Shown here in pieces: positions 49,822-59,834 of a stretch of 64,000 nt of DNA; positions within the stretch are counted from its first letter, which is position 1; each line of letters opens with the position of its first letter. Position numbers and translations under genes: made by a program. This stretch comes from Providencia rettgeri (lineage in GTDB: Bacteria; Pseudomonadota; Gammaproteobacteria; Enterobacterales; Enterobacteriaceae): the NCBI GenBank assembly GCA_900455085.1, contig UGTZ01000001.1:3502501-3566500 (forward strand), in the 5' to 3' direction. The notes under the pieces are model-generated. The model was given only the letters and a program-made list of their open reading frames with translations, was not told the origin of the DNA and made no database searches.

Positions 49822-50837
49822 AAATCGGCCACCTTTTTATTTAATGTATGGATCAGTAGTGCAAAAATGGGAGCACCGATTAGTGCGGTGATCACACTTA
49901 ATGGAATTTCCGCATTCGTCATACTGCGGGCAAAGGTGTCGACAGCTACCATATAAATCCCACCAATAACTGCACTAGCGGGCAGTAATATCCGGTGATC
50001 ATGTCCTACCACTAGCCGTGCAATATGCGGAACAATCAGTCCTACCCAGCCGATGGTGCCGGATACCGCCACTGTCGCACTAGTGATCAAGGTCACGCTG
50101 AGTAACACGGCCCAACGGGTTCTATTAATTTTCATCCCTAAGGCTTGTGCATTTTCTTCCCCTAAGGAGAGCACATTGATACGAAAACGCAGTGCAAAAA
50201 TGACTAAAACACAGACCATAACAACAGGAAAAACAATATTAAGTTTAAGATAAGACGCACTGGCAAAGCTGCCCATAAGCCAAAAAACAATAGTTTGCAA
50301 AGTATTATTAGGGTCTGCAAAATAGGTAATTAACGAAATTAATGCAGCAAAAAAAGCATTAATAATCACCCCCGCAAGGATTAACATTAATAGCTGGCTG
50401 CCTTGGCGATTCAAGCCGAGTAAAAAAACTAGCATGATAGCTAACAACCCACCGACAAAAGCCAATGAAATGGTGATCAACAAAGAAGAAAATAACAAAA
50501 TAGCTAGCGCGCCACCCAATGCGGCTCCAGATGAGACGCCAATAATTTGCGGCCCAACTAATGGGTTACGGAAAATGCCTTGCAAAGCCGCCCCCGCAAC
50601 CGCCAACCCAGCCCCTGCTGTACCTGCTATCAGAACTCGTGGTAAGCGCACATTTAACACGACATTTTGTTCCGTACGACTATAGTTCCCCATCATCTCG
50701 TTACCCAAAATGGTGTCATAGAGAATATGCCAAACTGCAGAAAACGAAACCGGGTAGCGGCCACAACTTAGTGCCAAAACAAACGTCAACAATAGGCAAA
50801 TGGCGAAAACGAGCCAAAGATATTGGGGCTTACGCAT
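49818..50837 (-). CDS. FecCD-family ABC transporter permease (iron-siderophore/haem/cobalamin)
   Basis: The 339-residue protein has nine to ten membrane segments and family motifs: LNVRLPRVLIAGTAGAGLAVAGAALQGIFRNPLVGPQIIGVSSGA near residues 60-105 and IGWVGLIVPHIARLVVGHDHR near 265-285. It forms a homodimeric importer with the ATPase encoded next to it. It overlaps both neighbours (8 bp and 4 bp), which indicates one operon. Confidence 0.92.
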   Translation of the reverse strand: MRKPQYLWLVFAICLLLTFVLALSCGRYPVSFSAVWHILYDTILGNEMMGNYSRTEQNVVLNVRLPRVLIAGTAGAGLAVAGAALQGIFRNPLVGPQIIGVSSGAALGGALAILLFSSLLITISLAFVGGLLAIMLVFLLGLNRQGSQLLMLILAGVIINAFFAALISLITYFADPNNTLQTIVFWLMGSFASASYLKLNIVFPVVMVCVLVIFALRFRINVLSLGEENAQALGMKINRTRWAVLLSVTLITSATVAVSGTIGWVGLIVPHIARLVVGHDHRILLPASAVIGGIYMVAVDTFARSMTNAEIPLSVITALIGAPIFALLIHTLNKKVADL

Positions 50838-51919
50838 GCGGTTTCCCCATTAAAGAGATGTAGTGCTGGCTATTTTTGTTCATCTCCATTTGCAAAATGC
50901 CGTCAATTTGCTCATCAGACACGTCATAGCCATAAAGTTGCTGATATCTCAGGCGAATTTCCTCACGCAATGGCATTTTCATCGTTTCTGGATGAAAAAT
51001 CATTGATAACCATTGCCAGTACAGCGGTGTTTCTTGGTTTGGTGCATCCCAGATAAAACCACCAATAGGAAGCTTATATACGCGCTGGTTTTTCACTGCA
51101 GTGACTTCGCTTAACATGGGATTGCGATAAACGTCAGCTGGCGATAACCCCTCTTCGAAATTACCCAATAGAATAATGTCAGGGTTCCAAACAAGAATTT
51201 GCTCAATATTGAGCGTTCTTGGCCCAGTGAGGTCGCGATTTAAACTCACTCCACCCGCCAGTGCAAAATCGGCATTGTTGTGTGATGTTGAGCCAAATGT
51301 TTGAATACTTTGGTTGAAATGAGAGAGATATAAGACACGAGGCTGCTGCGCTTCTGGTATTTTAGCGGTGGTAGCTGAAAGTGTATCGACAACTTGTTGG
51401 CGCCACTGGATCATCTTCTGTGCTTTATCATTGTGGCCAAGTGTTTGTCCCATTAGGCGAACCCACTCTTGCGTATAGCGTTCTTGCCCATAATCTAACG
51501 TAGCAACAGTCAGCCCTGCATCACGCATAGGGGAAATAATATCATCCCCTCGATGACCCCATTGCCATACTAGGTCGGGCTCCACATTAAGCAATGCTTC
51601 AATATTTGGTGTAAAGTTGTTACCTACGACATTTGAATTCACCTGTAAAACAGGAGAAAACATTTGGCTTAACATGCCATATCGCGCAGCAACCTTTGCA
51701 AAAGGATGCATTCCAACTAATTTTTCACTGCTTTCATCCATACCAACTAACATCGAAGCGGCAGGGATTGGGATCACGACAATACGTTTTGCAGGGGCTG
51801 ACAAACGAATTTTATCCCCTGACATATCTGTGAAATCAACGGCTTGTGATGCATATACGTTGCCCATCCCCCCACAAGGTCAGAAAAACGGCGATGAGTC
51901 TAAAAGCATTATTTATCAT
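50830..51919 (-). CDS. FecB-like periplasmic binding protein (one apparent frameshift in the signal peptide)
   Basis: The mature domain (SQAVDFTDMSGDKIRLSAPAKRIVVIPIPAASMLVG...) is an ABC type III solute-binding protein for siderophore or haem-type ligands. A C6 run at 51869-51874 on the plus strand has one base too many; with five, the reading extends to an ATG at 51919 and gives a good signal peptide (MINNAFRLIAVFLTLWGMGNVYA) and 362 aa. It is the first gene of the operon with the FecC-type permease, ATPase, cupin and methyltransferase. Confidence 0.85.
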
Positions 51920-51951
51920 AGGGTTATTCAGCTCTCTGCTAAGATCTCAAT

Positions 51952-51977
51952 TGATAATGTGTATGATTATCATTTAT
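51952..51977. promoter_or_regulatory. Fur-box candidate in the divergent FecB-like/Crp promoter
   Basis: Inverted repeat TGATAAT-N7-ATTATCA (51952-51972) overlapping a second core ATGATTATCATT (51963-51974) that matches the Fur consensus centre at 11 of 12 positions. It lies between the two divergent start codons. Confidence 0.6.
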
Positions 51978-52014
51978 ACTTATACCATTCTAAGACGGCG
52001 TAAGAGGATGACCT

Positions 52015-52731
52015 ATGACATTTGTCAAAAACGTTTTCCCCCATACACAATCACTCAATGCCATAAAATCGTGCTTACTGTTTAATGGGATAGAAGATGA
52101 AAAACTGGCATTACTGCTGGAAAATTGTGGCCATATTCGCTTTAAAAGTGGTGAAATCCTGAACCATGAAGGGGAACCATTTAAGCATTGCCCTTTGATG
52201 ATAAGCGGGCAAATTGAGGTGTATCGCCACACTTATTTGGGCGAGGAAAAAATTTTTGGTTTATTTTGCACAGGGGAAATTGTTGCCATCGCAGCCGTTT
52301 TTATGCCACATAACCGTTATCCTATGAGTTTACGGGCAAAAACCGACGGTGAAGCCTTGCTACTCGATAAACGTGATATTTTACGGCTTTGCCATGCCTG
52401 CCCACAAATTATGGAAAAGCTACTCATGCGTTTTAGTAGCAAACTGTATGAAAACATTAACCATATCGATTGGCTAACCTCAAGTTCTGCTGAACAACGC
52501 TTAGCTGCTTATATTCTTGATTTAAAACATAAACAACTAACTTCAGATATTGTTTTACCTTTATCACGGGGCCAACTCGCGGCTAAATTAGGCATACGCT
52601 ACGAAACACTCAGTCGGTTGGTTTCTGGGTGGCGGCAAAAAGGGTTTATTGATATCGAGAAAGACACTGTGCATATCCATAATGAAAACTACTTAACGCA
52701 ATTATCTATTTCTGCACAGCGCCCATTTTAA
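52015..52731 (+). CDS. Crp/Fnr-family transcriptional regulator
   Basis: The 238-residue protein has a cyclic-nucleotide-binding-type effector beta-roll (about 20-140; FKSGEILNHEGEPFKHCPLMISGQIEV) and a C-terminal Crp HTH (about 185-225; LSRGQLAAKLGIRYETLSRLVSGWRQKGFI). The N-terminal cysteine cluster of oxygen-sensing FNR is missing; C127/C130 (LCHACPQ) are the only close cysteines. It is divergent from the FecB-like operon and convergent with the TonB receptor gene, so it likely regulates the cluster. The signal is unknown. Confidence 0.86.
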   Translation: MTFVKNVFPHTQSLNAIKSCLLFNGIEDEKLALLLENCGHIRFKSGEILNHEGEPFKHCPLMISGQIEVYRHTYLGEEKIFGLFCTGEIVAIAAVFMPHNRYPMSLRAKTDGEALLLDKRDILRLCHACPQIMEKLLMRFSSKLYENINHIDWLTSSSAEQRLAAYILDLKHKQLTSDIVLPLSRGQLAAKLGIRYETLSRLVSGWRQKGFIDIEKDTVHIHNENYLTQLSISAQRPF

Positions 52732-52770
52732 CAACCACGCATTAACCAATATTAATGCGTTTATTTATTA

Positions 52771-54829
52771 TTAGAAATTATAGGTTACGCCACCATTCAC
52801 ATTAAACCCCATACCGGGGAATAAAGTGCTGTCTTTTGCTGTGACGGTTTGGTTGGCAACCGATGTTGTTGCATAGCGCTCATCGGTTAAATTATCCATC
52901 GATAAATACACAGACCACTGCTCTGTAGGCTTATAACTACCTTTCAGCCCCAGTACGGCATAATGTTTACGTTTTTGAATATCAAGGTTGTTTTGGTGGT
53001 CAACTGCCATATCCGTAGGTGCCCAATGAATATTAGGCCAACACTCCAATCCCCAATTTCATATAACACCTCGGCAGCAACAATATTACGTGGAATACCC
53101 GCGATATAGTTGCCATTATATTCACCGCCCATGAAACGGAAATCATTATAAGTCCAAGAAACTCGGTAATTGATATCCCCCGGACCTGCGCCAACACGTC
53201 CTGTAAGCCCAGCTTCTAAGCCTTGATGGCGAGTTTTCGCGGCATAATTAAACACACCAACGACAGTTCCTGCACTGTCATAAGTGGTAATATACTCATC
53301 TTTAATTTTGGCTACGGTACAGCGCAAGGCTCCATTTCAACCCATCGGTGACATCGCCTTCTCCCCCCAATTTCATAAGTAATGGCTTTTTGTGGTGAGA
53401 GTTTCGTCAATTTTCCATTGCTGGAGTTAATAATTTCCCAAAATGTTGCAGGTTCTTCACTCGCACTGATATTAGCAAAGTAACGCTGGCTTTCCGTTGG
53501 TCGCCAAATCACTCCCGCTTTTGGTGTCCAAAATGTCCAACTTTGGTCTAACGACAAATGACTCTGTCGTTTTTCTACATCACGGCGCGCATGTGTGCCT
53601 TTCACATCTAAATTAACGGTCACTGTTGGCGTAATATGTAAGTCTACCCCAACACTGCCGTAGAGGTTTTCAGCTCGGCCATCATATTTACCTATTTTTG
53701 TTTTGTCTGCGGGTGTCCCTTTACGATTTTGCATTAATTCAGTCTGCAAGGTCATTTGGTCCCATGCAAGAGCTGTACGATATGTCACGGGCTCAGTTTC
53801 AATATTATAGGTAAATTGCAGCCCTTCACTGTGGCTGCGGCTAAACCGGTAGTAAGCGGGAGTAGTAAAATTATCATGAGTACGAATGTGCCAAACTCCT
53901 GCACCAATTGCTTGGTTATCCACTTGCCAGTCAGAGCGGTTAGCCACTCGGAATTGCTCAACATTACGGTGAGGATCACGCAATCAAACCATTGGGTACA
54001 CCTCTGTTGGGTTATTATTTAATACCTCTTCAGAAACTGGCCCCGCAACGTCAAAGCGCAAATCTGTCCAACTCAGCCAAGTTCGGTTTTCAAAGTTATC
54101 AGTCACATAACCAAAGTTGCTGCGTAACGTTTTACGTTGGGAAGCAGAGTGTTTGCGATAACCATCAAAATGGTCATAAGTGAAATTAATACGCCCATCA
54201 AATAACCCATCATCAGAAACACCACCGAAGGCAGTTTGTAGCCCTTCGCGCCCATGGGAGCCGTACTCATAACGTAGGCGCCCTTGCTCACTTCGGCCAG
54301 TGTAAGAGAGCACATCCAATTCACCGCCCAAGCTGTTACTTTGTGGGTTAAGGCTATTTGCGCCGCGGCGTACGCTCACCATCCGCGCATCACGCATTTC
54401 TAAGGTACTGATGTGAAAACTGCCGTCTGCATCCGTTGCGGGTAAGCCATCTTGCAGCAGCAATACACCACGAGCAAGCGGTGCACTTTGCACACCAGAG
54501 CCGCGAATATTTAAACGCGGCTGGTCAATCCCCCCAAAGAAATTTTGGATAACCAACCCAGGCTGGTAATCCAAGGCGTCTTGTAAGGTAGCAAGGCGAG
54601 TTTCTTTTTCGATAACAACTAAATTGGTTCCACCAGCTACTTTTTCAAGCTTATCTTTTTCTTGCTGTTCACTCGGTGACAAACGGCTTTGGCCTGTTGA
54701 AGACGTGACGATCAGTTTGTCTGGTGTGCCTGCTGGTGCCGCGAACCCAATTGGTGTCGCCAAAGTACCTATGCCTAAAGTGAGTGCAATACAATGCGCC
54801 AATTGGTGCCGTTTTAAACGATAAGACAT
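52771..54829 (-). CDS. TonB-dependent outer-membrane receptor (three frameshifts and one in-frame stop)
   Basis: The signal peptide region (MSYRLKRHQLAHCIALTLGIGTLATPIGFAA) is followed by a TonB box-like DKLIVTSS, plug (LQDALDYQPGLVIQNFFGG, LNIRGSGVQSAPLARGVLLLQDGLP, VRRGANSLNPQSNSLGGELDVLSY) and a barrel ending VNGGVTYNF. The frame is broken at a C6 run (53363-53368, one extra), a T4 run (53306-53309, one extra) and near 53036 (one base short). In addition TGA at 53984-53986 is in frame. With the indels corrected it spans 685 codons. The receptor is FecA/siderophore-like; the ligand is unknown. A strong Fur box lies upstream. It may be a true pseudogene if the TGA is real. Confidence 0.8.
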
Positions 54830-54846
54830 ATATTCACCCCAACAAT

Positions 54847-54865
54847 AGTAATGGTTATCATTTTC
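54847..54865 (-). promoter_or_regulatory. Fur box upstream of the TonB receptor
   Basis: On the minus strand GAAAATGATAACCATTACT matches the 19-bp Fur consensus GATAATGATAATCATTATC at 15 of 19 positions, 18 bp before the receptor start codon. Confidence 0.75.
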
Positions 54866-55087
54866 ATTTGAGGGATTTAAAATAGAGGATGGGTATAGAT
54901 ATCCCTATGACATTTGTCAAAACCAAAATAAATTAATTTATTATTTATATTAAAATTATAGTTTCCATTAAATTCTATTAAATTATCAATCTTGTCGTAA
55001 ATACAATTTCCCTTTTAAATAACATACCCAACTTAATGCTTAAATAATTAAAAGCATATCAATATATGTTATATAAAAAGAGAATAT

Positions 55088-56632
55088 ATGAATATAAAAA
55101 CCTTTAAATTTATCGATAAATATTCAAATGGCATTGTCGTTAACTTTGATAATAGAAACAAAAAAACAGTCACCATTAGCTTATTTTTAGATAATGAAAA
55201 TATAGAAACCATTTCAACTAATAATGACCATTATCTTTTCAAGGTAGATAAATCGGGGAACTACCATGTAACCATTTCATTTATAGATAGTAATAAAAAC
55301 ATTCACCACCTAATTGATAGCCCTGCTAGCTATTACTTCGCCCAACAGAAAACCAAGCAAAATATTAAAAAAGAATCCAAATCAAAAACAATAAATCATA
55401 AAATAGATGGAATTAATAAATATTTTTTAGAAATTAAATCTGAAATAAAAAGTTCGCATTTGATTATGGATATATTACCAAATGAACTAATGAATTCAAA
55501 ATTAATATTAATCAAATCAAATATTGAATCCTCTGTTAAACAATATGAATACCTAAACCTTTATGGGGAAGATAATTTTGATCGTTTACTTGAACTATCA
55601 CAAAAGATTGAACAATTAGATTATGTCAGCTATTGCTGTATTTGTCCTGACACGACCGGCTATCTTCCGCCAAAACTCCCTTTAAATAGTCAAGTTCTAG
55701 AAGAAGACACCAGTAGCAATGAGATAACCCCTAATTTCACTTATTTACAAAAATATTTAGATGCACCAATGGGTATGAATGTGAGAAACGCATGGGAAAA
55801 AAACATTGATGGTTCGCAAGCCGTAGTACGCCATTTAGACTTTGGTGTTTACAAAAACCATGAAGATCTCAAAAATTCAAATCTGATCGTCGTTAATAGC
55901 CGCCCTGAAACTCAAGATTGTAATCATGGTACCGCATCAACAGGCTGTATTATTGCCACTAAAAATGCATTTGGTGTAACTGGCATTGCACACAATTGTC
56001 AATTTTATTTCTATGATACTGATGATCTCGATCAACTTACTAATGATGTCCAGCCTGGTGATATTGTAAGCTTAGACATTCAATTTTCTTTTGGCGAAAA
56101 ATTACTTCCTGCCACAGCTGTGCGTAATTGGTGGGAAAGAATCAAAATTATGGTCGACAAAGGTGCAACGGTTATATTGGCAGCCGGTAATGGTGGGTTA
56201 GATTTAAGTGAACCCGGAGTTATGACTGATTTAGGTGATAATGGCAGTATGTTAGTTGGCGCGTGTAATAATCAGACTGGAAGTCGTGCTTATTTTTCTA
56301 ATTACAATCAAAAAAGTTCATTAATTAATTCATGGGGAGATTGGAGTGTTACAACCACAGGGTATGGCTCACTACAAAAATACCCCGGTAATGAACGCAA
56401 TTACACAAAAGATTACTCAGGTACATCTAGTGCGACTCCTTTGTGTGCAGGCGCATTAGCATTACTTCAAGGCTATGCCAAACAACATCAAATTATTTTA
56501 TCTGCTTGGGGAATGCGCGAACTGATAAAAAAATCGACCTATACGGAAGGTGTTAACGATGGGATTGGCTATCGCCCGAATGTCAATGATTTATTAAAAG
56601 AAATTGATAAACTGGCCCAAATTACTGAATAA
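55088..56632 (+). CDS. Subtilisin-like serine protease (peptidase S8) with long N-terminal region
   Basis: The 514-residue protein has the subtilase triad D251 (VRHLDFGVY), H280 (NHGTASTG) and S447 (GTSSATP), with oxyanion N368 (LAAGNGG). The catalytic domain spans about 220-505. The first ~215 residues are Asn/Lys/Ile-rich and beta-like with no recognised domain and no signal peptide, so export by Sec is not evident. The gene is visibly more A+T-rich than its neighbours, which suggests acquisition. It is monocistronic, between the TonB receptor (divergent) and the nik operon (convergent). No inhibitor or secretion gene is adjacent. Confidence 0.85.
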   Translation: MNIKTFKFIDKYSNGIVVNFDNRNKKTVTISLFLDNENIETISTNNDHYLFKVDKSGNYHVTISFIDSNKNIHHLIDSPASYYFAQQKTKQNIKKESKSKTINHKIDGINKYFLEIKSEIKSSHLIMDILPNELMNSKLILIKSNIESSVKQYEYLNLYGEDNFDRLLELSQKIEQLDYVSYCCICPDTTGYLPPKLPLNSQVLEEDTSSNEITPNFTYLQKYLDAPMGMNVRNAWEKNIDGSQAVVRHLDFGVYKNHEDLKNSNLIVVNSRPETQDCNHGTASTGCIIATKNAFGVTGIAHNCQFYFYDTDDLDQLTNDVQPGDIVSLDIQFSFGEKLLPATAVRNWWERIKIMVDKGATVILAAGNGGLDLSEPGVMTDLGDNGSMLVGACNNQTGSRAYFSNYNQKSSLINSWGDWSVTTTGYGSLQKYPGNERNYTKDYSGTSSATPLCAGALALLQGYAKQHQIILSAWGMRELIKKSTYTEGVNDGIGYRPNVNDLLKEIDKLAQITE

Positions 56633-56678
56633 TTGAATTATAGTTATGCCGTCATAACCGATGGCATAACATAACCTT

Positions 56679-57290
56679 TTATTTATCTGGGCTAAAAACA
56701 CGACTACACACTTTCTCTAATAACGCTTTATTATGGCTAAAAATAATCATCGCCAACGGGCGCTCTTCCGATAATCTCACTAACAACTGCCAAATCTCTT
56801 TTTGCAAATTGGCGTCTAACTGTGCGGTGATTTCATCAGCAATCAAAATTTTCGTTCGCGGGTCAAGGGCTCGCAATAAGGCGATACGAGCAAGCTCACC
56901 ACCGGATAACTCACTGGGAAGCCTTTCTAGCCATGCAGGTTTAATCGAAAAATACGCTAACCAGTGAGAGTCTGGCTGCCAAGCATCAAATACACTCGCA
57001 CCGACCTTACGGTATGGGTTAAAACTTTTCTCTGGATGCTGAGGGACTAATTGAACCGGACAATAACCATGTCGAGGCAATGGTTGGCCTTCAAATAGAA
57101 TGGTTCCTTGGGATGCCTTTTGCCACTGAGCTAACACTCGGCCTAACGTAGTTTTACCAAAACCACTGGGCGCAGATATTCCAAGGCGTTCACCGCTAGC
57201 CAGTGACAAACTAAAGTCATCCCACAGCCGTTGCCCACCTTGATCAATACATAAATTATTTACTTGTAAAATAGGTTCAGTAATACTCAT
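56679..57290 (-). CDS. nikE: Nickel/peptide-type ABC transporter ATPase (NikE-like)
   Basis: The 203-residue ATPase has Walker A SGFGKTT (PSGFGKTTLGRV), signature LSGGELARI and Walker B ILIADEITAQLD (DEI instead of the usual DEP). It is the last gene of the leftward importer operon; its ATG overlaps the previous stop (ATGA). It is shorter than typical OppF/NikE and lacks their C-terminal oligopeptide extension. Substrate assignment rests on the operon. Confidence 0.82.
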   Translation of the reverse strand: MSITEPILQVNNLCIDQGGQRLWDDFSLSLASGERLGISAPSGFGKTTLGRVLAQWQKASQGTILFEGQPLPRHGYCPVQLVPQHPEKSFNPYRKVGASVFDAWQPDSHWLAYFSIKPAWLERLPSELSGGELARIALLRALDPRTKILIADEITAQLDANLQKEIWQLLVRLSEERPLAMIIFSHNKALLEKVCSRVFSPDK

Positions 57291-58063
57291 TTACTTGCCA
57301 TAAATTGATGTTCAGGTAACGCATTCCACAACGATTGTAGCCATTTTCCACCACCGCCTTGTTGCAGTTGTTGGCTGCTTAGCACTTCTTCCAACTCTCC
57401 GTTACGTAATAAGGCTATGCGGTCAGCAAAACGCACAGCCATGGATAAATCATGGGTGACCCATAAAACACCTCGGCCAACGTGACACAGTGATTTTATA
57501 TTTTCGAGCAGTTGCATCGCATGGTCGTCATCCAACCATGATGAGATTTCATCCGCTAAAATATATTGTGCGCGGGAAAGTGTCGCACTGCTGGCGAGTA
57601 CCCGTTTTGCCATTCCACCGGATAACTGGTTTGGGTAGCTATCCACTAGTGAGCTTTGCAAATTATATTGCTGTAAGTGCCGTGCAACATCGTGCATTTT
57701 AATATGCTGCCCACTTAACACTGCGGCACGTTCTAATTGTGGGCCGATACGAATTAGCGGATTAAGCGCGCTAACCCCTTGAGGAATATAGCATAATGCA
57801 TTACCACGGTGCTGAGCTTTGTTTTGTTCCGTCAGCCTTTTACCATTAAGGTGAATACCACCACGACAGCGCATATTATGGGGAAGTAACCCCAAAACAC
57901 TCTGTAATAACAAGCTCTTACCTTCTCCGCTTCCACCCACCAGCGCGACCATTTCACCGGGCTGAATATCTAAGGAAATTCCTTGTAGTAACGGAGCCCA
58001 ACGTTTACGCCCTAACCAACGAAACTGCGCGACATCTACGGTGAGATTATCAAGACTCAACAT
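57287..58063 (-). CDS. nikD: Nickel/peptide-type ABC transporter ATPase (NikD-like)
   Basis: The 258-residue ATPase has Walker A GGSGEGKS, signature LSGGMAKRV, Walker B ILADEISSWLD and the switch His region WVTHDLSMAVR. The ATG at 58063 overlaps the nikC stop (ATGTTGA) and has AAGGGGG upstream, so it is preferred to 58081. DEIS, in place of DEPT, recurs as DEIT in the companion ATPase. Confidence 0.84.
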   Translation of the reverse strand: MLSLDNLTVDVAQFRWLGRKRWAPLLQGISLDIQPGEMVALVGGSGEGKSLLLQSVLGLLPHNMRCRGGIHLNGKRLTEQNKAQHRGNALCYIPQGVSALNPLIRIGPQLERAAVLSGQHIKMHDVARHLQQYNLQSSLVDSYPNQLSGGMAKRVLASSATLSRAQYILADEISSWLDDDHAMQLLENIKSLCHVGRGVLWVTHDLSMAVRFADRIALLRNGELEEVLSSQQLQQGGGGKWLQSLWNALPEHQFMASK

Positions 58064-58869
58064 ACGACCCCCTTCAACCATAGCTGCTGCAAGGCCTTAG
58101 CAAATTGGTCAAATAATAACACTAATCCGACTAATGCAACGCCTGGGAAAACCACCAGCCACCAAGCACCTGTGCTGAGGTAGCGCAATGCATCAGATAA
58201 TAAAATACCTAGTGAGGGTTCATGGGGCGACAAACCAAAACCTAAGAAACTTAATGCCGCACTGTGTAAAACCGCATGGGGAAACATTAACAATGTTCCT
58301 ACCATCCATTGCGGCAAAATCATGGGTAAATAATGATAACGCCAGCGGTAAAATGCACTGTTACCAATACGTTGAGATAACATAATGTAATCTGACTGGC
58401 TAACTCGTTGTAACTCCGAACGTAAAATTAAGGCTAATTTTGGCCAATGTGTCAGTGCAACGGCCCAAATCACCCCCATTTTTCCACCACCCAGCGTAAA
58501 ACAAATCAATACCAGTAATAAAAGATGCGGCAATGCCAACATAGCATCAATAATGCCACGCACCACATAGTCCATAACTTTGCTTATTGAAGATAACCCC
58601 GCCATGATAAGTGCAATGAAACCGCTGGTAATGGCAGCCATAAGGCCGATTTGCAAGCTAGTTGCTACACCTTGAAAGGTTCTGGCAAATAAATCACGTC
58701 CTAAATTATCTGTACCAAATAGATGCGCCCACGAAGGTGGCAAGCGCCTATCGAGTAAATTCATTTCAATATCATTAAGGGAGAGGCCAAACGCATAAAT
58801 ACTAACGATGACCAATAAAAGTAATGAGAAAACTAACTTAAATAAGGCGCGATTAGGGTTATAGGTCAT
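58057..58869 (-). CDS. nikC: Nickel/peptide-type ABC transporter permease (NikC-like)
   Basis: The 270-residue inner-membrane protein has the DppC/OppC/NikC pattern: LPPSWAHLFGTDNLGRDLFARTFQGVATSLQIG near the N-terminus and the EAA-type cytoplasmic loop (ALSFLGFGLSPHEPSLGILLSDA). It overlaps nikB by 4 bp (ATGA) and nikD by a few bases, in a compact operon. Confidence 0.88.
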   Translation of the reverse strand: MTYNPNRALFKLVFSLLLLVIVSIYAFGLSLNDIEMNLLDRRLPPSWAHLFGTDNLGRDLFARTFQGVATSLQIGLMAAITSGFIALIMAGLSSISKVMDYVVRGIIDAMLALPHLLLLVLICFTLGGGKMGVIWAVALTHWPKLALILRSELQRVSQSDYIMLSQRIGNSAFYRWRYHYLPMILPQWMVGTLLMFPHAVLHSAALSFLGFGLSPHEPSLGILLSDALRYLSTGAWWLVVFPGVALVGLVLLFDQFAKALQQLWLKGVVC

Positions 58870-59834
58870 GATCCTCTCATCACTCCCTTATTCACTTTTT
58901 TTAGCAGGCTGTCTGCTACCGTATTGCTTAAAAATATTAGCGTAGCGCATAACATGACGATCCCCATCAACAAGGGAATATCTCCACGTAGCCCCGCATC
59001 TATCGTTGCCTGACCTAAGCCTGGATAGGCAAATACTTTTTCAGCTAGCAATGCCCCGCTCAATAATTCACCTACAGAAGCAAACTGCAAACAAATTGCG
59101 GGGGTGATGGCATGTTTCAACACGTGGAAACCCATCATTGACCAGCCATTATCCCCTTGAGCCCGTGCGTAATGAATAAATTCACTGCTCATCACCTCAA
59201 CAACTTTGGCTCGTGTATGCAATGCGATATTACCCACGCCTAGCATACCCAACGCAATTACAGGCAAAATTAGGTGGTGAAGTTTCTGTGAAAAAGTTGC
59301 CGTTTGCTCATCCAAGCCTATCGGCCAAGCGCAGCATATTGGAGCCCATTGTAATGTCACCGCGAACAAAGACAGCAACAGCAAACCGACCCAAAAAACA
59401 GGAATTGAAGCAAGTAAATAGCATAATGTTGAGATAAGTTTGTCTGGCCAGCGGTTTAAATAACGCCCAGCGACTAACCCTAGCGCAAAACCCACAATAC
59501 CAGAAAACAACCAAGCACAAATAAGCAATGCTAAAGAAGGCACAAGGCGGTCAGCAATCACTTGAATTACAGGGGTATTATAGAGCATGGAATAGCCCAA
59601 ATCCCCCTGTAATACTTGTGAAAACCAACGCCAGAACTGTACCCATAAAGGCTGATCAAGCCCCCATCGCGCAGCAATTAGCGCATATTGCTCAGGAGGC
59701 ACGTGCAGTAAGTCATTGCCAATATAGGCTTTTATTGGGTCGATAGGCGAGTAACTCAGCAGGATAAAAATCCCCGCTGCCGTTACGGTTAATAAACCAA
59801 AAAATCGCAATAAAAGCCCAAGTGCAGTTCGCAT
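58866..59834 (-). CDS. nikB: Nickel/peptide-type ABC transporter permease (NikB-like)
   Basis: The 322-residue permease has the DppB/NikB pattern: an N-terminal TM, a periplasmic loop (YSPIDPIKAYIGNDLL), LDQPLWVQFWRWFSQVLQGDLGYSMLYNTPV and the inner-membrane core with the EAA loop (ARAQGDNGWSMMGFHVLKHAI). ATG at 59834 overlaps the nikA stop (TAATG), so it is preferred to a start at 59855. Confidence 0.88.
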   Translation of the reverse strand: MRTALGLLLRFFGLLTVTAAGIFILLSYSPIDPIKAYIGNDLLHVPPEQYALIAARWGLDQPLWVQFWRWFSQVLQGDLGYSMLYNTPVIQVIADRLVPSLALLICAWLFSGIVGFALGLVAGRYLNRWPDKLISTLCYLLASIPVFWVGLLLLSLFAVTLQWAPICCAWPIGLDEQTATFSQKLHHLILPVIALGMLGVGNIALHTRAKVVEVMSSEFIHYARAQGDNGWSMMGFHVLKHAITPAICLQFASVGELLSGALLAEKVFAYPGLGQATIDAGLRGDIPLLMGIVMLCATLIFLSNTVADSLLKKVNKGVMRGS

